This document shows positions 1 to 7,206 of a stretch of DNA of 7,641 nucleotides, one piece after another. The DNA is from Frankiaceae bacterium (lineage in GTDB: Bacteria; Actinomycetota; Actinomycetes; JAVEEJ01). Position 1 is the first letter of the stretch. The number at the start of each line of letters is the position of its first letter. The stretch lies in NCBI GenBank assembly GCA_030840515.1, contig JAVEEJ010000087.1, positions 1 to 7,641 on the forward strand, written 5' to 3'. The translations under genes were made by a program, and so were the position numbers. The notes below the pieces were generated by a model, which had not been told where the DNA came from, did no database searches, and worked only from the letters and a program-made list of their open reading frames with translations.

Positions 1-113
1 GTGTCTCGACGGGTCCCTTCACCCAACGCGTCGCGCTCACCGCCTTGCAGGACGCGACCGCCGAGCTGGTGAACGGCGGCGTGCTTCCCGCGACCACGCG
101 GGCACTCAACTGA
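1..113 (+). CDS. C-terminal fragment of an unrecognised protein
   Basis: An open frame runs in from the left edge and stops at TGA 111-113. The first complete codon is at position 3, so 36 residues are visible, ending ATTRALN. The fragment is rich in Ala, Leu and Thr (RVALTALQDATAELVNGG) and probably helical. It has no transmembrane stretch and no motif I can tie to a family. That it is a real gene rather than a chance frame is supported by its G/C-rich third positions and by its stop lying only 2 nt before the next start, an arrangement typical of translationally coupled genes. Its function cannot be judged from this piece. Confidence 0.6.
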   Translation, partial: VSTGPFTQRVALTALQDATAELVNGGVLPATTRALN

Positions 114-115
114 CC

Positions 116-1186
116 ATGAGACGGCGAGGGCTGCTCGTCGTACTCGTGGCCGCGTTGTGCTTTCCCGTCCCGGCGCAGGCCCACGAGACCGACCCGCGCG
201 TCCTCACTGTCCTCGATGACATCCGCCCGGCGCTCCCCGCGGGTGTGGTGGTTCAGATCCGGTCCAGCCTCGCGGAGGAGCTGGTCGCGGAGAACCCGAC
301 ACCCACCCCACTGGTCGTGCTGGGAGACGAGGACCGACCGTTCCTGCGCATCTCGCACAGCGGCGTGGAGGCCGACCTCAACAGCGCCGACTGGTACCTC
401 ACCAACAGCCCGACCGGCACCGGACCGCTACCCCCAACCGCCGTGCGCGGTGCCCCTGCCCGCTGGGTCACGGTCAGCACGGGTGACTCGTGGGGCTGGT
501 TCGACCACCGCTTGCACCCGCAGCGCCTGACCGCACCGACCAACGTGAGGAAGCGCACGCAGGTCGGCGAGTGGCAGGTGCCTTTCGAGTACGGCGGATA
601 TCGCTCGCTCGTGGTGGGTCATCTCGAGCTGGTCCCTTTGCTTGGCGCGTTCAGCAACACGGTCGATCCTGCTCCGCCCGGGTTGACCGTGTCGGTGCTG
701 CCCGGCCGCTTGCCCGGCCTGTTCCTCGTCGACGTAGCCGGTGCGGACGTCGTCGTGTTCGGCACGGACGGCAAGCCGTTCCTGCGTCTCGGCAAGCACC
801 TCGTCGAGGTGGACGAGGGCAGCCCGAGCTGGGCAGAGGATCAGCGCGCGCGCGGCAACGTCGTGACGACGGCGGCACATCGCCCGCAGTGGCATCGGCT
901 CGCCACGACACCGACCATCACCTGGCTCGAGCCGCGGCTCCGCTACCCCCGCGACCTGCCGCGCGACCCGTCGAAAGCGGCGGACCTGCAGCGGTGGAGC
1001 GTGCCGCTCACGGTCAACGGCAGGCGCGGGGAGCTCGCGGGCCTCATCCGGTGGACACCCGCACCGGGAGTGACCAGCGGTGGCGCCGGTTCCGACAAGG
1101 CGCGGGTCTTCACGGTGATCGGCATTCTGCTGCTCGGTGTGGCGCTCGCGACCGGGCTCAGCCTGTGGCGGCGACTCCGTCGCTGA
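116..1186 (+). CDS. Secreted, membrane-anchored protein with a duplicated module
   Basis: The 356-residue protein has an N-terminal signal peptide: basic MRRR, hydrophobic core to about residue 19, and a likely signal peptidase site after AQA at 22, which would leave His23 as the mature N-terminus. A single transmembrane helix lies at about 331-350, followed by the basic tail WRRLRR, so the bulk should sit outside the membrane. The exported part is an internal duplication. Residues 41-175 and 187-316 share landmarks in the same order: P-A/P-G-V/L, RPFLRI (74-79) with KPFLRL (220-225), WFDHRLHP (128-135) with WLEPRLRYP (270-278), and EWQVPF (152-157) with RWSVPL (293-298). I recognise no named domain. 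The ATG overlaps nothing but lies 2 nt after the preceding stop without a clear ribosome binding site, suggesting translational coupling. The next gene encodes a copper oxidase with the same export-plus-anchor plan, so a role beside that enzyme, perhaps copper handling, is a guess. Confidence 0.85.
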   Translation: MRRRGLLVVLVAALCFPVPAQAHETDPRVLTVLDDIRPALPAGVVVQIRSSLAEELVAENPTPTPLVVLGDEDRPFLRISHSGVEADLNSADWYLTNSPTGTGPLPPTAVRGAPARWVTVSTGDSWGWFDHRLHPQRLTAPTNVRKRTQVGEWQVPFEYGGYRSLVVGHLELVPLLGAFSNTVDPAPPGLTVSVLPGRLPGLFLVDVAGADVVVFGTDGKPFLRLGKHLVEVDEGSPSWAEDQRARGNVVTTAAHRPQWHRLATTPTITWLEPRLRYPRDLPRDPSKAADLQRWSVPLTVNGRRGELAGLIRWTPAPGVTSGGAGSDKARVFTVIGILLLGVALATGLSLWRRLRR

Positions 1187-1207
1187 GCCGCTCCCAGCCT
1201 GTGGCGG
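1159..1207 (+). repeat. 13-bp direct repeat spanning the end of the duplicated-module gene
   Basis: CAGCCTGTGGCGG occurs at 1159-1171, inside the last codons of the anchored-protein gene, and again at 1195-1207 in the gap after its stop codon, 36 nt apart. After a 2-nt offset both copies continue with ACT. It could be a small local duplication or chance in GC-rich DNA. No function is evident. Confidence 0.5.
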
Positions 1208-1224
1208 ACTGGGCGACAAACCCT

Positions 1225-1230
1225 CATAAT
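1225..1230 (+). promoter_or_regulatory. Possible -10 element before the copper oxidase gene
   Basis: CATAAT is the only AT-rich hexamer in the 75-nt gap between the two envelope genes and resembles a -10 box. Transcription from it would start near 1237, giving a leader of about 25 nt. The -35 position 17 nt upstream reads TGGCGG, a poor match to the housekeeping consensus, so the promoter is weakly supported and the oxidase may simply be read through from upstream. Confidence 0.3.
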
Positions 1231-1250
1231 CCGGAGCATCCGACCCCCAC

Positions 1251-1255
1251 GGAGG
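1251..1255 (+). promoter_or_regulatory. Ribosome binding site of the copper oxidase gene
   Basis: GGAGG lies 6 nt before the ATG at 1262. This is the strongest Shine-Dalgarno match in the window and fixes the oxidase start; the signal peptide begins directly from it. Confidence 0.85.
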
Positions 1256-1261
1256 CTCCTC

Positions 1262-3418
1262 ATGGCTCGCACGCCCTCCGCACTTGTCGCGCTCGCACTG
1301 TTGGCGGCCGTTGGTCCGGCCACCGCTGCCTTGACACCCGCGTCGGCAGACTCAGCGGCCGCAACCGGGGCGTTCGGCCCGCTGTTCCAGGACCCGGCCG
1401 GCCACACGTGCGTGGCGCAGGACCCGGCGCCCAAGTGCAAGCCCGCCGCTATGGCAGTGGCGCAGCTGCCGGATGGCCGGGTCCTCTACTGGGACGGCCT
1501 CGAGGGGATGAACAAGGTCCAGTACAACGTCGTCGCTGAGTTCGGCAACACCGCGCAGAACGACCAGACCCGGCTGCTCGACATGCGCGATGGCTCACCC
1601 TCGTGGTCGATTCCCAGCCCCGAGGACGGTGGCGCCAACCCGAAGGGGAACCCCGGCGGTGAGTACCTGCCCGGCGTGCCGCACAACGACGACAACAAGG
1701 CCAACGACGGAGATCTGTTCTGCTCCTCGCTGGTGCAGCTAGCCGACGGGACGCTGCTCACCGCGGGCGGGACCAGCTACTACCTCGAGCCCGGCGTCAG
1801 CGGCCAGCCCTACGGCGTCACCGAGCTCGAAGGCCTCAAGGTGACCCACGTCTTCGACCCCGCCCACAACACCTGGCGGCTGTCCGGCGACATGAACTAC
1901 GGGCGCTGGTACCCCGGCCTCGTCACGCTCTCCGACGGCCGGCTGTTCGTCACCAGCGGTGTCACCAAGCTGCTCAAGCCGCTCTACCCCAGCCACCCCA
2001 CGGACTCCGGGACAAACGTCAAGCAGACCGAGACCTACGACCCCGCCACCAAGAAGTGGACCTACACCGGCAGCACCGGCGACAAGAGCCTGCCGCTATA
2101 CCCGCGGCTGCACCTGCTCCCTGACGGCAACGTCTACTACGACGCCGGCGGCCAGACCTACAACCCGCAGGGCCAGTCCTACGACGAGGCCCTGTGGAAC
2201 ATGGCCTCGTCCTACAACCCCCGCACCAAGACCTGGACCGACCTGGGCGTCCCCAACATCGGCCCGATCCCGAGTGCGGGGTTCCGCGGGTCGGGCTTCT
2301 CGCTGCTGCTGCCCCTGAGCTACAAGGACGGCTACAGCAAGGCGCGCGTGCTGTCGGCGGGCGGCGTCATCGGCGTCAGTCCAGGCAGCTACCTCGCCAC
2401 CGACACCTCCACCCTCAACACGATCGACACCGCCAACGGCGACAAGCTCACCAGCGAGGACGGCGGCACCCTCAACAACCGGCGCTGGTACTCGACCGGC
2501 GTGCTGCTCCCCAACGGTCAGGTGCTCGCGGTCAACGGAGCCGACCGGGACGAGGTCGTCAACCCGGGCAGCGGAACGCCCGTGATGCAGGCCGAGCTGT
2601 GGAACCCCGCGACCAAGACCTGGAGCAAGGCGGCCAGCCTCGCCGCGGACCACGGCCGGACCTACCACAACACGGCGATGCTGCTTGCCGACGGCAGCGT
2701 GCTCATCGGCGGGCACGCGCCCATCGGCACCGGCTACGCCTTCCAGACCAACCTCGGCCACGACAACCTCGGGCTCTCCCGCGCAGAGGCTGACCCCACG
2801 TTCCAGATCTACCGCCCGCCGTACTTCTTCCAAGGCCCGCGCCCCACCATCAACGGCGGAAGCCGGCTGCTGCACAACGGCGGCGCGATCAGCCTGGAGA
2901 CGCAGCAGGCGCCGGACGTGCAGTCGGTCCTGCTGGTGCGCAACCCGTCGCTGACGCACCTCATCGACGCCGACCAGCGCAGCGTCGAGCTGCGCATCAC
3001 CAAGCGGTCCGACGGGCGGGTCGAAGCGGCCGTCCCGGGCTCGGCCGTCGTTCCGCCCGGCCCCTACCTCGCCTTCGTGACGACCAAGGACAGCGCGGGG
3101 CACGTGCTGCCGTCAGTCGGCCGCCAGGTCTTCGTCGGCGAGACGCTGCCGGCCTACATCTCCGGCACCGATACGAAGCACCAGCCGGACAAGCCCAAGA
3201 ACAAGCCCAAGGCCAAGGGATCGAGTACGACGACTCCTGGCATCGGCGTTGCCGCGGCATCCGACCCCTCGACTGCTGCCGGCCTGGCTGCGACGCGCAC
3301 GGCCTTCGCGAGCCCGTCGAAGCACCGTGCGCCGGCGTGGCCGATCTGGCTGGCAGTCGCCGTACTCCTCGGCGCATTCATGTCCTTCCTGCGCCGAGGG
3401 ATCGCGCGCAGGCCCTGA
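1262..3418 (+). CDS. Galactose/glyoxal oxidase-like copper-radical oxidase, membrane-anchored
   Basis: This 718-residue protein belongs to the family of galactose oxidase, fungal glyoxal oxidase and Streptomyces GlxA, which oxidise an alcohol or aldehyde with O2 and release H2O2. A signal peptide (cut probably near ASA-D, residue 29) precedes a kelch propeller with repeats at about 62-78, 154-172, 214-235, 280-298, 406-428 and 465-485, interleaved with xYDP/NPxTKxW strands. By motif comparison with galactose oxidase, Cys154 (DLFCSS) and Tyr217 (RWYPG) should form the thioether cofactor, while Tyr468-His469 (RTYHN) and His566 (LTHLIDADQR) complete the copper site. A DUF1929-type all-beta domain covers about 513-626. 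Then come a Lys/Pro linker (639-653), a transmembrane helix (about 691-709) and a basic tail. The 63-residue Cys-to-Tyr spacing is longer than in galactose oxidase (44) or GlxA (36) and nearer fungal glyoxal oxidase. Galactose oxidase has its stacking Trp 18 residues after the first Tyr; here that position is Thr, so another residue, perhaps Trp409, may take the role. The substrate is unknown. Confidence 0.93.
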   Translation: MARTPSALVALALLAAVGPATAALTPASADSAAATGAFGPLFQDPAGHTCVAQDPAPKCKPAAMAVAQLPDGRVLYWDGLEGMNKVQYNVVAEFGNTAQNDQTRLLDMRDGSPSWSIPSPEDGGANPKGNPGGEYLPGVPHNDDNKANDGDLFCSSLVQLADGTLLTAGGTSYYLEPGVSGQPYGVTELEGLKVTHVFDPAHNTWRLSGDMNYGRWYPGLVTLSDGRLFVTSGVTKLLKPLYPSHPTDSGTNVKQTETYDPATKKWTYTGSTGDKSLPLYPRLHLLPDGNVYYDAGGQTYNPQGQSYDEALWNMASSYNPRTKTWTDLGVPNIGPIPSAGFRGSGFSLLLPLSYKDGYSKARVLSAGGVIGVSPGSYLATDTSTLNTIDTANGDKLTSEDGGTLNNRRWYSTGVLLPNGQVLAVNGADRDEVVNPGSGTPVMQAELWNPATKTWSKAASLAADHGRTYHNTAMLLADGSVLIGGHAPIGTGYAFQTNLGHDNLGLSRAEADPTFQIYRPPYFFQGPRPTINGGSRLLHNGGAISLETQQAPDVQSVLLVRNPSLTHLIDADQRSVELRITKRSDGRVEAAVPGSAVVPPGPYLAFVTTKDSAGHVLPSVGRQVFVGETLPAYISGTDTKHQPDKPKNKPKAKGSSTTTPGIGVAAASDPSTAAGLAATRTAFASPSKHRAPAWPIWLAVAVLLGAFMSFLRRGIARRP

Positions 3419-3422
3419 GCTC

Positions 3423-3428
3423 TAGGGT
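3423..3428 (+). promoter_or_regulatory. Possible leaderless -10 element (TAnnnT) before the dehydrogenase
   Basis: TAGGGT ends 6 nt before the ATG at 3435, which matches the actinobacterial pattern in which transcription starts at the A of the start codon. The same stretch also contains AGGG (3424-3427), 7 nt from the ATG, which could act as a weak ribosome binding site if the gene is read through from the oxidase 16 nt upstream. No good -35 hexamer is visible, so both readings remain open. Confidence 0.4.
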
Positions 3429-3434
3429 GCCCGG

Positions 3435-4346
3435 ATGAGCCTTGTCTGGGTGCCGTGGGAGCAGGTGCGTGAGGGCATCGGGGAGATCCCGGGCCTGACC
3501 ATCCAGGTCAGCGACCCGGCGGCCGAACCTCCGCCGTGGGCCGCCGACGTGATGGTCTACGTCCCGCCGTTCCTCGCCTCCGGCAGGCCCGTCGACGTGA
3601 TCCGCGAGCTACCCCAGCTCGAGCTCGTGCAGCTCCTGACCGCCGGGGCCGACACGATCATCCCGCACGTCCCGGAGCGGGTCGCGCTGTGCACGGCGCG
3701 AGGTGCGCACGATGCCGGCACTGCTGAGTGGACGGTGGCCGCGATGCTCGCGAGCCAGCGCGAGTTGCCGCGCTTCGTCCGGGCTCAGGACGAGCGCCGG
3801 TGGGACTTTGCGTTCACCCGCTCGCTTGCCGACAAGCGCGTGCTCATCGTCGGCTACGGCTCGATCGGCGGCGCCATCGAGCGGCGGCTCGCCGGTTTCG
3901 AGGTCGAGGTGGTGCGGGTAGCCCGCTCGGCCCGCGACGGCGTCCACGGCCTCGAGGAGCTGCCGCGCCTGCTGCCGTCTGCCGACGTGGTGGTGCTGAT
4001 CGTGCCGCTGACGCCGCAGACCCGCGGCATGGTGGACAAGGACTTCCTGGCCTCGATGAAGGACGGCGCGCTGCTGGTCAACGCCGCGCGCGGACCGGTC
4101 GTGGATACCGATGCGCTGCTGGCTGAGCTGGCCAACGAGCGGATCCGGGCGGCGCTCGACGTCACCGACCCTGAGCCGTTGCCGGCCGAGCACCCGCTGT
4201 GGGCCGCTCCCGGGCTGCTGCTCACCCCGCACGTTGCGGGCTCGAACGAGGCCTCGGTGGCACGCGTGTTCGGGGTCGTGCGCCGCCAACTGGAGCGCTG
4301 GGCCGCGGGGGAACCGCTCGAGGGACTGGTGCAGGGCGAGTACTAG
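3435..4346 (+). CDS. D-isomer-specific 2-hydroxyacid dehydrogenase
   Basis: The 303-residue protein is a cytosolic NAD(P)-dependent enzyme interconverting 2-oxoacids and D-2-hydroxyacids. The nucleotide-binding Rossmann domain begins near 134 with GYGSIG (140-145). The catalytic set is complete: Arg219 in NAARGPVVD, Glu247 in DPEPLP and His266 in TPHVAGS. The catalytic half-domain is residues 1-100 plus the C-terminus, short but in the size range of GhrA-type glyoxylate/hydroxypyruvate reductases. After the second Rossmann strand the sequence is VVRVARSAR; it lacks the usual acidic residue that selects NAD and carries arginines, suggesting NADPH preference (inference). The gene follows the oxidase by 16 nt with no terminator between, so co-transcription is likely, although a candidate leaderless promoter precedes it. 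The true substrate could be glyoxylate, hydroxypyruvate, phosphoglycerate or another 2-oxoacid; phosphoglycerate is least likely because the regulatory C-terminal domains of SerA are absent. Confidence 0.9.
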   Translation: MSLVWVPWEQVREGIGEIPGLTIQVSDPAAEPPPWAADVMVYVPPFLASGRPVDVIRELPQLELVQLLTAGADTIIPHVPERVALCTARGAHDAGTAEWTVAAMLASQRELPRFVRAQDERRWDFAFTRSLADKRVLIVGYGSIGGAIERRLAGFEVEVVRVARSARDGVHGLEELPRLLPSADVVVLIVPLTPQTRGMVDKDFLASMKDGALLVNAARGPVVDTDALLAELANERIRAALDVTDPEPLPAEHPLWAAPGLLLTPHVAGSNEASVARVFGVVRRQLERWAAGEPLEGLVQGEY

Positions 4347-4352
4347 CGGCAT

Positions 4353-4386
4353 CGGGGACCGATTTGCCCGTTACCGATCGGCCCCG
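4353..4386 (+). repeat. Short repeats and palindrome in the gap before the cyclic-di-GMP gene
   Basis: The 97-nt gap after the dehydrogenase contains ACCGAT twice (4358-4363 and 4373-4378), an 8-bp palindrome CCGATCGG at 4374-4381, and CGGGG/CCCCG (4353-4357 and 4382-4386) flanking them as a short inverted repeat. It could be a regulator site for the following gene or a weak stem between units. There is no T-run, so a classical terminator is unlikely, and no convincing -35/-10 pair is visible. Confidence 0.3.
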
Positions 4387-4443
4387 CGATCCCGTCGTTC
4401 ACCCATTCGGCGGAACCACCCTGCCCGGTTGGGGCCGACATCT

Positions 4444-7164
4444 ATGACCATGGGGCGCCCGATCGGGATGCCGCTGTGGGGGAGCGCGCGCTCCGTCAGC
4501 AGCGGGACGATGACGGCTGTCGGCGTCTCGGTCCTGATCAGCGCAGCCTTCGCCGCTGCCCTGCAGCTGCTGCCGTCGGCAGCCTCTGAGGTCCTGTCCG
4601 ACGTTGGACTCCTGCTCGCCGCGCTCGCCGCCTCCGCCCTGCTCTGGCGCGCAGGGCGCAAGCGTCGTGGCCGCGACCGGGCCGGCTGGTGGCTGCTCGC
4701 CCTCTCGGCGCTGTCGTGGGCGCTGGGCGAAGCCACCTGGGACATCCTCCAGCTCGTCCTCGGCCGCGAGCTCCCGTTCCCGTCACTCGCTGACATCGCC
4801 TACGCGGGCGCGGTGCCGATCGGGCTCTTCGGGCTGCTGATGCTGCGGCGCGCTGTGGGGGCCAACCACGCGCGACTGCTGCTCGACGGCTGGCTCGTCG
4901 CTGCCGGCGTGCTCGTCGTGGTCAACGCGTTGGTCCTCGCACCGCAGCTCGCGGGCGGGCCGCACGACCTGCTCCGCCTGGTGCTCGGCCTCGGGTACCC
5001 GGTGGGCGATGTGCTGCTCCTCACCGTTGCGGTCACCGCGGTGCGGCTCGGGCCCAGGGCTGAGCGCGGTTCGCGGGCGCTGCTCGTCCTCGCCTTCGGC
5101 GCCATGGCGGTCGCGGACTTCGCCTACGCCCCGGGGGCGATCGCCGACAACTGGTTCGCCGGCGACCTCTCTGACCCGTTCTGGTTGCTCGGCTATCTGC
5201 TCCTCGCGAGCGCCGGTCTCCGGCAGGCGCGGGCGGGCAGGAGCGGCGAGCTGCCTGTGCTCCAGGTGACGCGCGCCACCGTCCTGCTGCCGCCCGTGGT
5301 GCTCGCGTCCGCCGGCACCGTGCTCATCCTCGGTGCCCTGCTCGGACGCAAGCCCGGAGGGCTCGAGGTCGGCGTAGCGGTCAGCGTCCTGGTGGCGCTC
5401 GCGTTGCGGCAGACGCTGACCTCCCTCGACAACGCGGCATTGACCCGTGAGCTGCTGCAACGCGAGGACCTGTTCCGCTCATTGGTCCAGGGCTCGAGTG
5501 ACGTCATCACGGTCTGGGACAGCGATGGGGCGATCCGCTACTGCAGCCCTGCGGTCACCCGGGTCTTCGGGTCGGACCCGGATGAGCTGCTCGGCTCGCA
5601 CCTGGAATCGGTCATCCACCCCGACGACGTCCCGGCCGTGCGGCGGGCGCTGCGGGGTCTCGAGGACGAGTCGGTGGCGTCGGTGCGCTTCGAGTGCCGG
5701 GTCGAAGGCGCGGACGGGGTCTGGCGGGCGACCGAGTCCACCGCGAGCGATCACCGCCACAACCCCAGCGTCCGCGGACTCGTCTTCAACACCCGCGATG
5801 TGAGCGACCGGGACGCGCTGCGCGAGCAGCTGGTGCACCTCGCCTACCACGACCCGTTGACCGAGCTCCCCAACCGGACCCTCTTCCGCGACCGCGTGGG
5901 CCAGTCCCTGTTGCAGCGACGGGCCGGACAGGCCCCCGTCGCCGTGCTGTTCCTCGACCTGGACGGTTTCAAGGCGGTGAACGACTCCGCCGGCCACGCA
6001 GTGGGAGACGAGCTGCTCCGCCAGTGCTCACTGCGGCTGCGCACAGCACTGCGCGGGGGTGACACCGTGGCTCGGCTCGGCGGCGACGAGTTCGCCGCGC
6101 TTCTCGACGACAGCTCACTGTCCGGGGGAGCACTGGAGGTGGCCCAGCGCGTGCTGGCCGCGTTGAGCGAGCCCTTCGACATCGCGGGTCGCTCCGTGGT
6201 CATCGGTGCGAGCCTGGGGATCGCCTTCGGCGCGACCGATGCCGACGCCGACGAGCTGCTCCGCAACGCCGACCTCGCCATGTATCGGGCCAAGGCCGCC
6301 GGCAAGGGGCGCATCGAGGTGTTCGCACCCGAGATGCACCAGGAGCTTGTGCAGCGGGTGGAGGTCGAGGCCGACGTGCGACGCGGGCTGACCGCGGGCG
6401 AGTTCTTCCTGGCCTACCAGCCCGTGGTCGACCTGCGCACCGGTCAGGTGGTCGAGGTCGAGGCGCTCCTGCGCTGGCAGCACCCCGAGCGCGGCCTCGT
6501 CTCACCCGTGGACTTCATCGGCGTCGCCGAGGAGACAGGCCTCATCGTGCCGCTCGGGCGCTTCGCGCTGCAGGAGGCGTGCCGACAGCTGGCGCGCTGG
6601 CGTCGCGCCGGGCACCAGCTGGGCGTCGCCGTGAACCTGTCCGCGCGCCAGATCCAGGCACCCGGACTGGTGGACACCGTCGCGGCGGCGCTCCGAGCGC
6701 ACGGGCTCCCCGCCACCTCACTGACGCTGGAGATCACCGAGAACGTCCTGGTCGACCACGACGAGCGCACGGTCGCGAAGATCGAGCTGCTGCGTGAGCT
6801 GGGGGTGCGGCTCGCGATCGACGACTTCGGTACCGGCTACTCCTCCCTGGCGTACCTGCGCCGGTTCCCTGTCGACGTGCTCAAGGTCGACCGCTCCTTC
6901 GTGTCCGGCGTGGGACAGGGCGGGGACCTGACGGCTCTCACCTCGACGATCGTGCGCCTCGGCCGTGAGCTCGGCCTGACCCTGGTGGCGGAGGGCATCG
7001 AGGACGCGGTCCAGCTCGACGCGCTGCTCGCCATGGGGTGCCACCGGGGCCAGGGATACCTGTTCAGCCGCCCCACGACTCCCGAGGCGATCGCGATGCT
7101 CCTGCGGGAAGGTGGGGACCTGGTGGCCGACCACAAGAAGCCCGCTCGGACGTCCGCAGTCTGA
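4444..7164 (+). CDS. Membrane PAS-GGDEF-EAL protein, cyclic-di-GMP synthase/phosphodiesterase
   Basis: From ATG 4444 the protein is 906 residues. Residues 23-322 hold about nine or ten hydrophobic helices, forming an unnamed sensor region with the PFPSLAD and YPVGD loops. A PAS domain follows at about 342-455, then GGDEF (about 456-626) and EAL (about 635-892). The cyclase half has the metal ligands Asp505 and Asp548 region, Asn513 and Asp522, the signature GGDEF at 546-550 and the inhibitory-site RGGD at 537-540. The phosphodiesterase half has EALLRW (673-678), NLSARQ (731-736), LEITE (762-766), DDFGTGYSS (793-801), KVD (814-816) and VAEGIE (848-853). Both halves therefore look active, with feedback inhibition of synthesis. 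It should make and break cyclic-di-GMP at the membrane in response to a ligand or redox cue. The start is uncertain: the frame is open back to 4111 but would overlap the dehydrogenase. ATG 4444 follows a weak GGTTGGGG; ATG 4450, 4468 or 4510 are alternatives, all before the first helix. Confidence 0.93.
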   Translation: MTMGRPIGMPLWGSARSVSSGTMTAVGVSVLISAAFAAALQLLPSAASEVLSDVGLLLAALAASALLWRAGRKRRGRDRAGWWLLALSALSWALGEATWDILQLVLGRELPFPSLADIAYAGAVPIGLFGLLMLRRAVGANHARLLLDGWLVAAGVLVVVNALVLAPQLAGGPHDLLRLVLGLGYPVGDVLLLTVAVTAVRLGPRAERGSRALLVLAFGAMAVADFAYAPGAIADNWFAGDLSDPFWLLGYLLLASAGLRQARAGRSGELPVLQVTRATVLLPPVVLASAGTVLILGALLGRKPGGLEVGVAVSVLVALALRQTLTSLDNAALTRELLQREDLFRSLVQGSSDVITVWDSDGAIRYCSPAVTRVFGSDPDELLGSHLESVIHPDDVPAVRRALRGLEDESVASVRFECRVEGADGVWRATESTASDHRHNPSVRGLVFNTRDVSDRDALREQLVHLAYHDPLTELPNRTLFRDRVGQSLLQRRAGQAPVAVLFLDLDGFKAVNDSAGHAVGDELLRQCSLRLRTALRGGDTVARLGGDEFAALLDDSSLSGGALEVAQRVLAALSEPFDIAGRSVVIGASLGIAFGATDADADELLRNADLAMYRAKAAGKGRIEVFAPEMHQELVQRVEVEADVRRGLTAGEFFLAYQPVVDLRTGQVVEVEALLRWQHPERGLVSPVDFIGVAEETGLIVPLGRFALQEACRQLARWRRAGHQLGVAVNLSARQIQAPGLVDTVAAALRAHGLPATSLTLEITENVLVDHDERTVAKIELLRELGVRLAIDDFGTGYSSLAYLRRFPVDVLKVDRSFVSGVGQGGDLTALTSTIVRLGRELGLTLVAEGIEDAVQLDALLAMGCHRGQGYLFSRPTTPEAIAMLLREGGDLVADHKKPARTSAV

Positions 7165-7182
7165 GCCTCAAGATCTCAGGAT

Positions 7183-7205
7183 CCGAGACCTCGGCCTGGT
7201 CTCGG
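7183..7205 (+). repeat. 8-bp inverted repeat between the cyclic-di-GMP gene and the ilvB promoter
   Basis: CCGAGACC (7183-7190) and GGTCTCGG (7198-7205) are perfect reverse complements around a 7-nt loop, 18 nt after the cyclic-di-GMP gene stop and 1 nt before the TTGACA box at 7207. In RNA it is a stable stem that could end transcription of the upstream gene, but no T-run follows. In DNA its position abutting a -35 box would suit an operator. I cannot decide between the two. Confidence 0.55.
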
Positions 7206-7206
7206 C

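Noticed and set aside
428..1219. Long open frame on the minus strand opposite the duplicated-module gene
   Set aside because: The + strand frame has a signal peptide, repeated modules and an anchor; the minus frame gives a low-complexity Arg/Ala/Pro-rich product typical of antisense frames in GC-rich DNA.
490..1539. 349-codon + strand frame crossing the end of one gene and the start of the next
   Set aside because: Arg/Gly/Pro-rich shadow of two well-supported genes, with no domain and no ribosome binding site.
2096..3103. 335-codon minus-strand frame inside the copper oxidase gene
   Set aside because: Val/Gly/Arg-rich shadow; the opposite strand encodes clear kelch repeats and copper ligands.
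3609..4352. Minus-strand frame opposite the dehydrogenase
   Set aside because: Antisense shadow; catalytic motifs are on the + strand.
4111..4443. Upstream extension of the cyclic-di-GMP protein back to ATG 4111
   Set aside because: It would overlap the dehydrogenase by over 230 nt, and the extension is Arg/Pro/Ser-rich low-complexity sequence, an out-of-frame reading of that gene.
4347..4443. Cyclic-di-GMP riboswitch before the GGDEF-EAL gene
   Set aside because: The 97-nt gap has only short repeats and is too poor in the conserved elements and helices I would expect of a GEMM aptamer.
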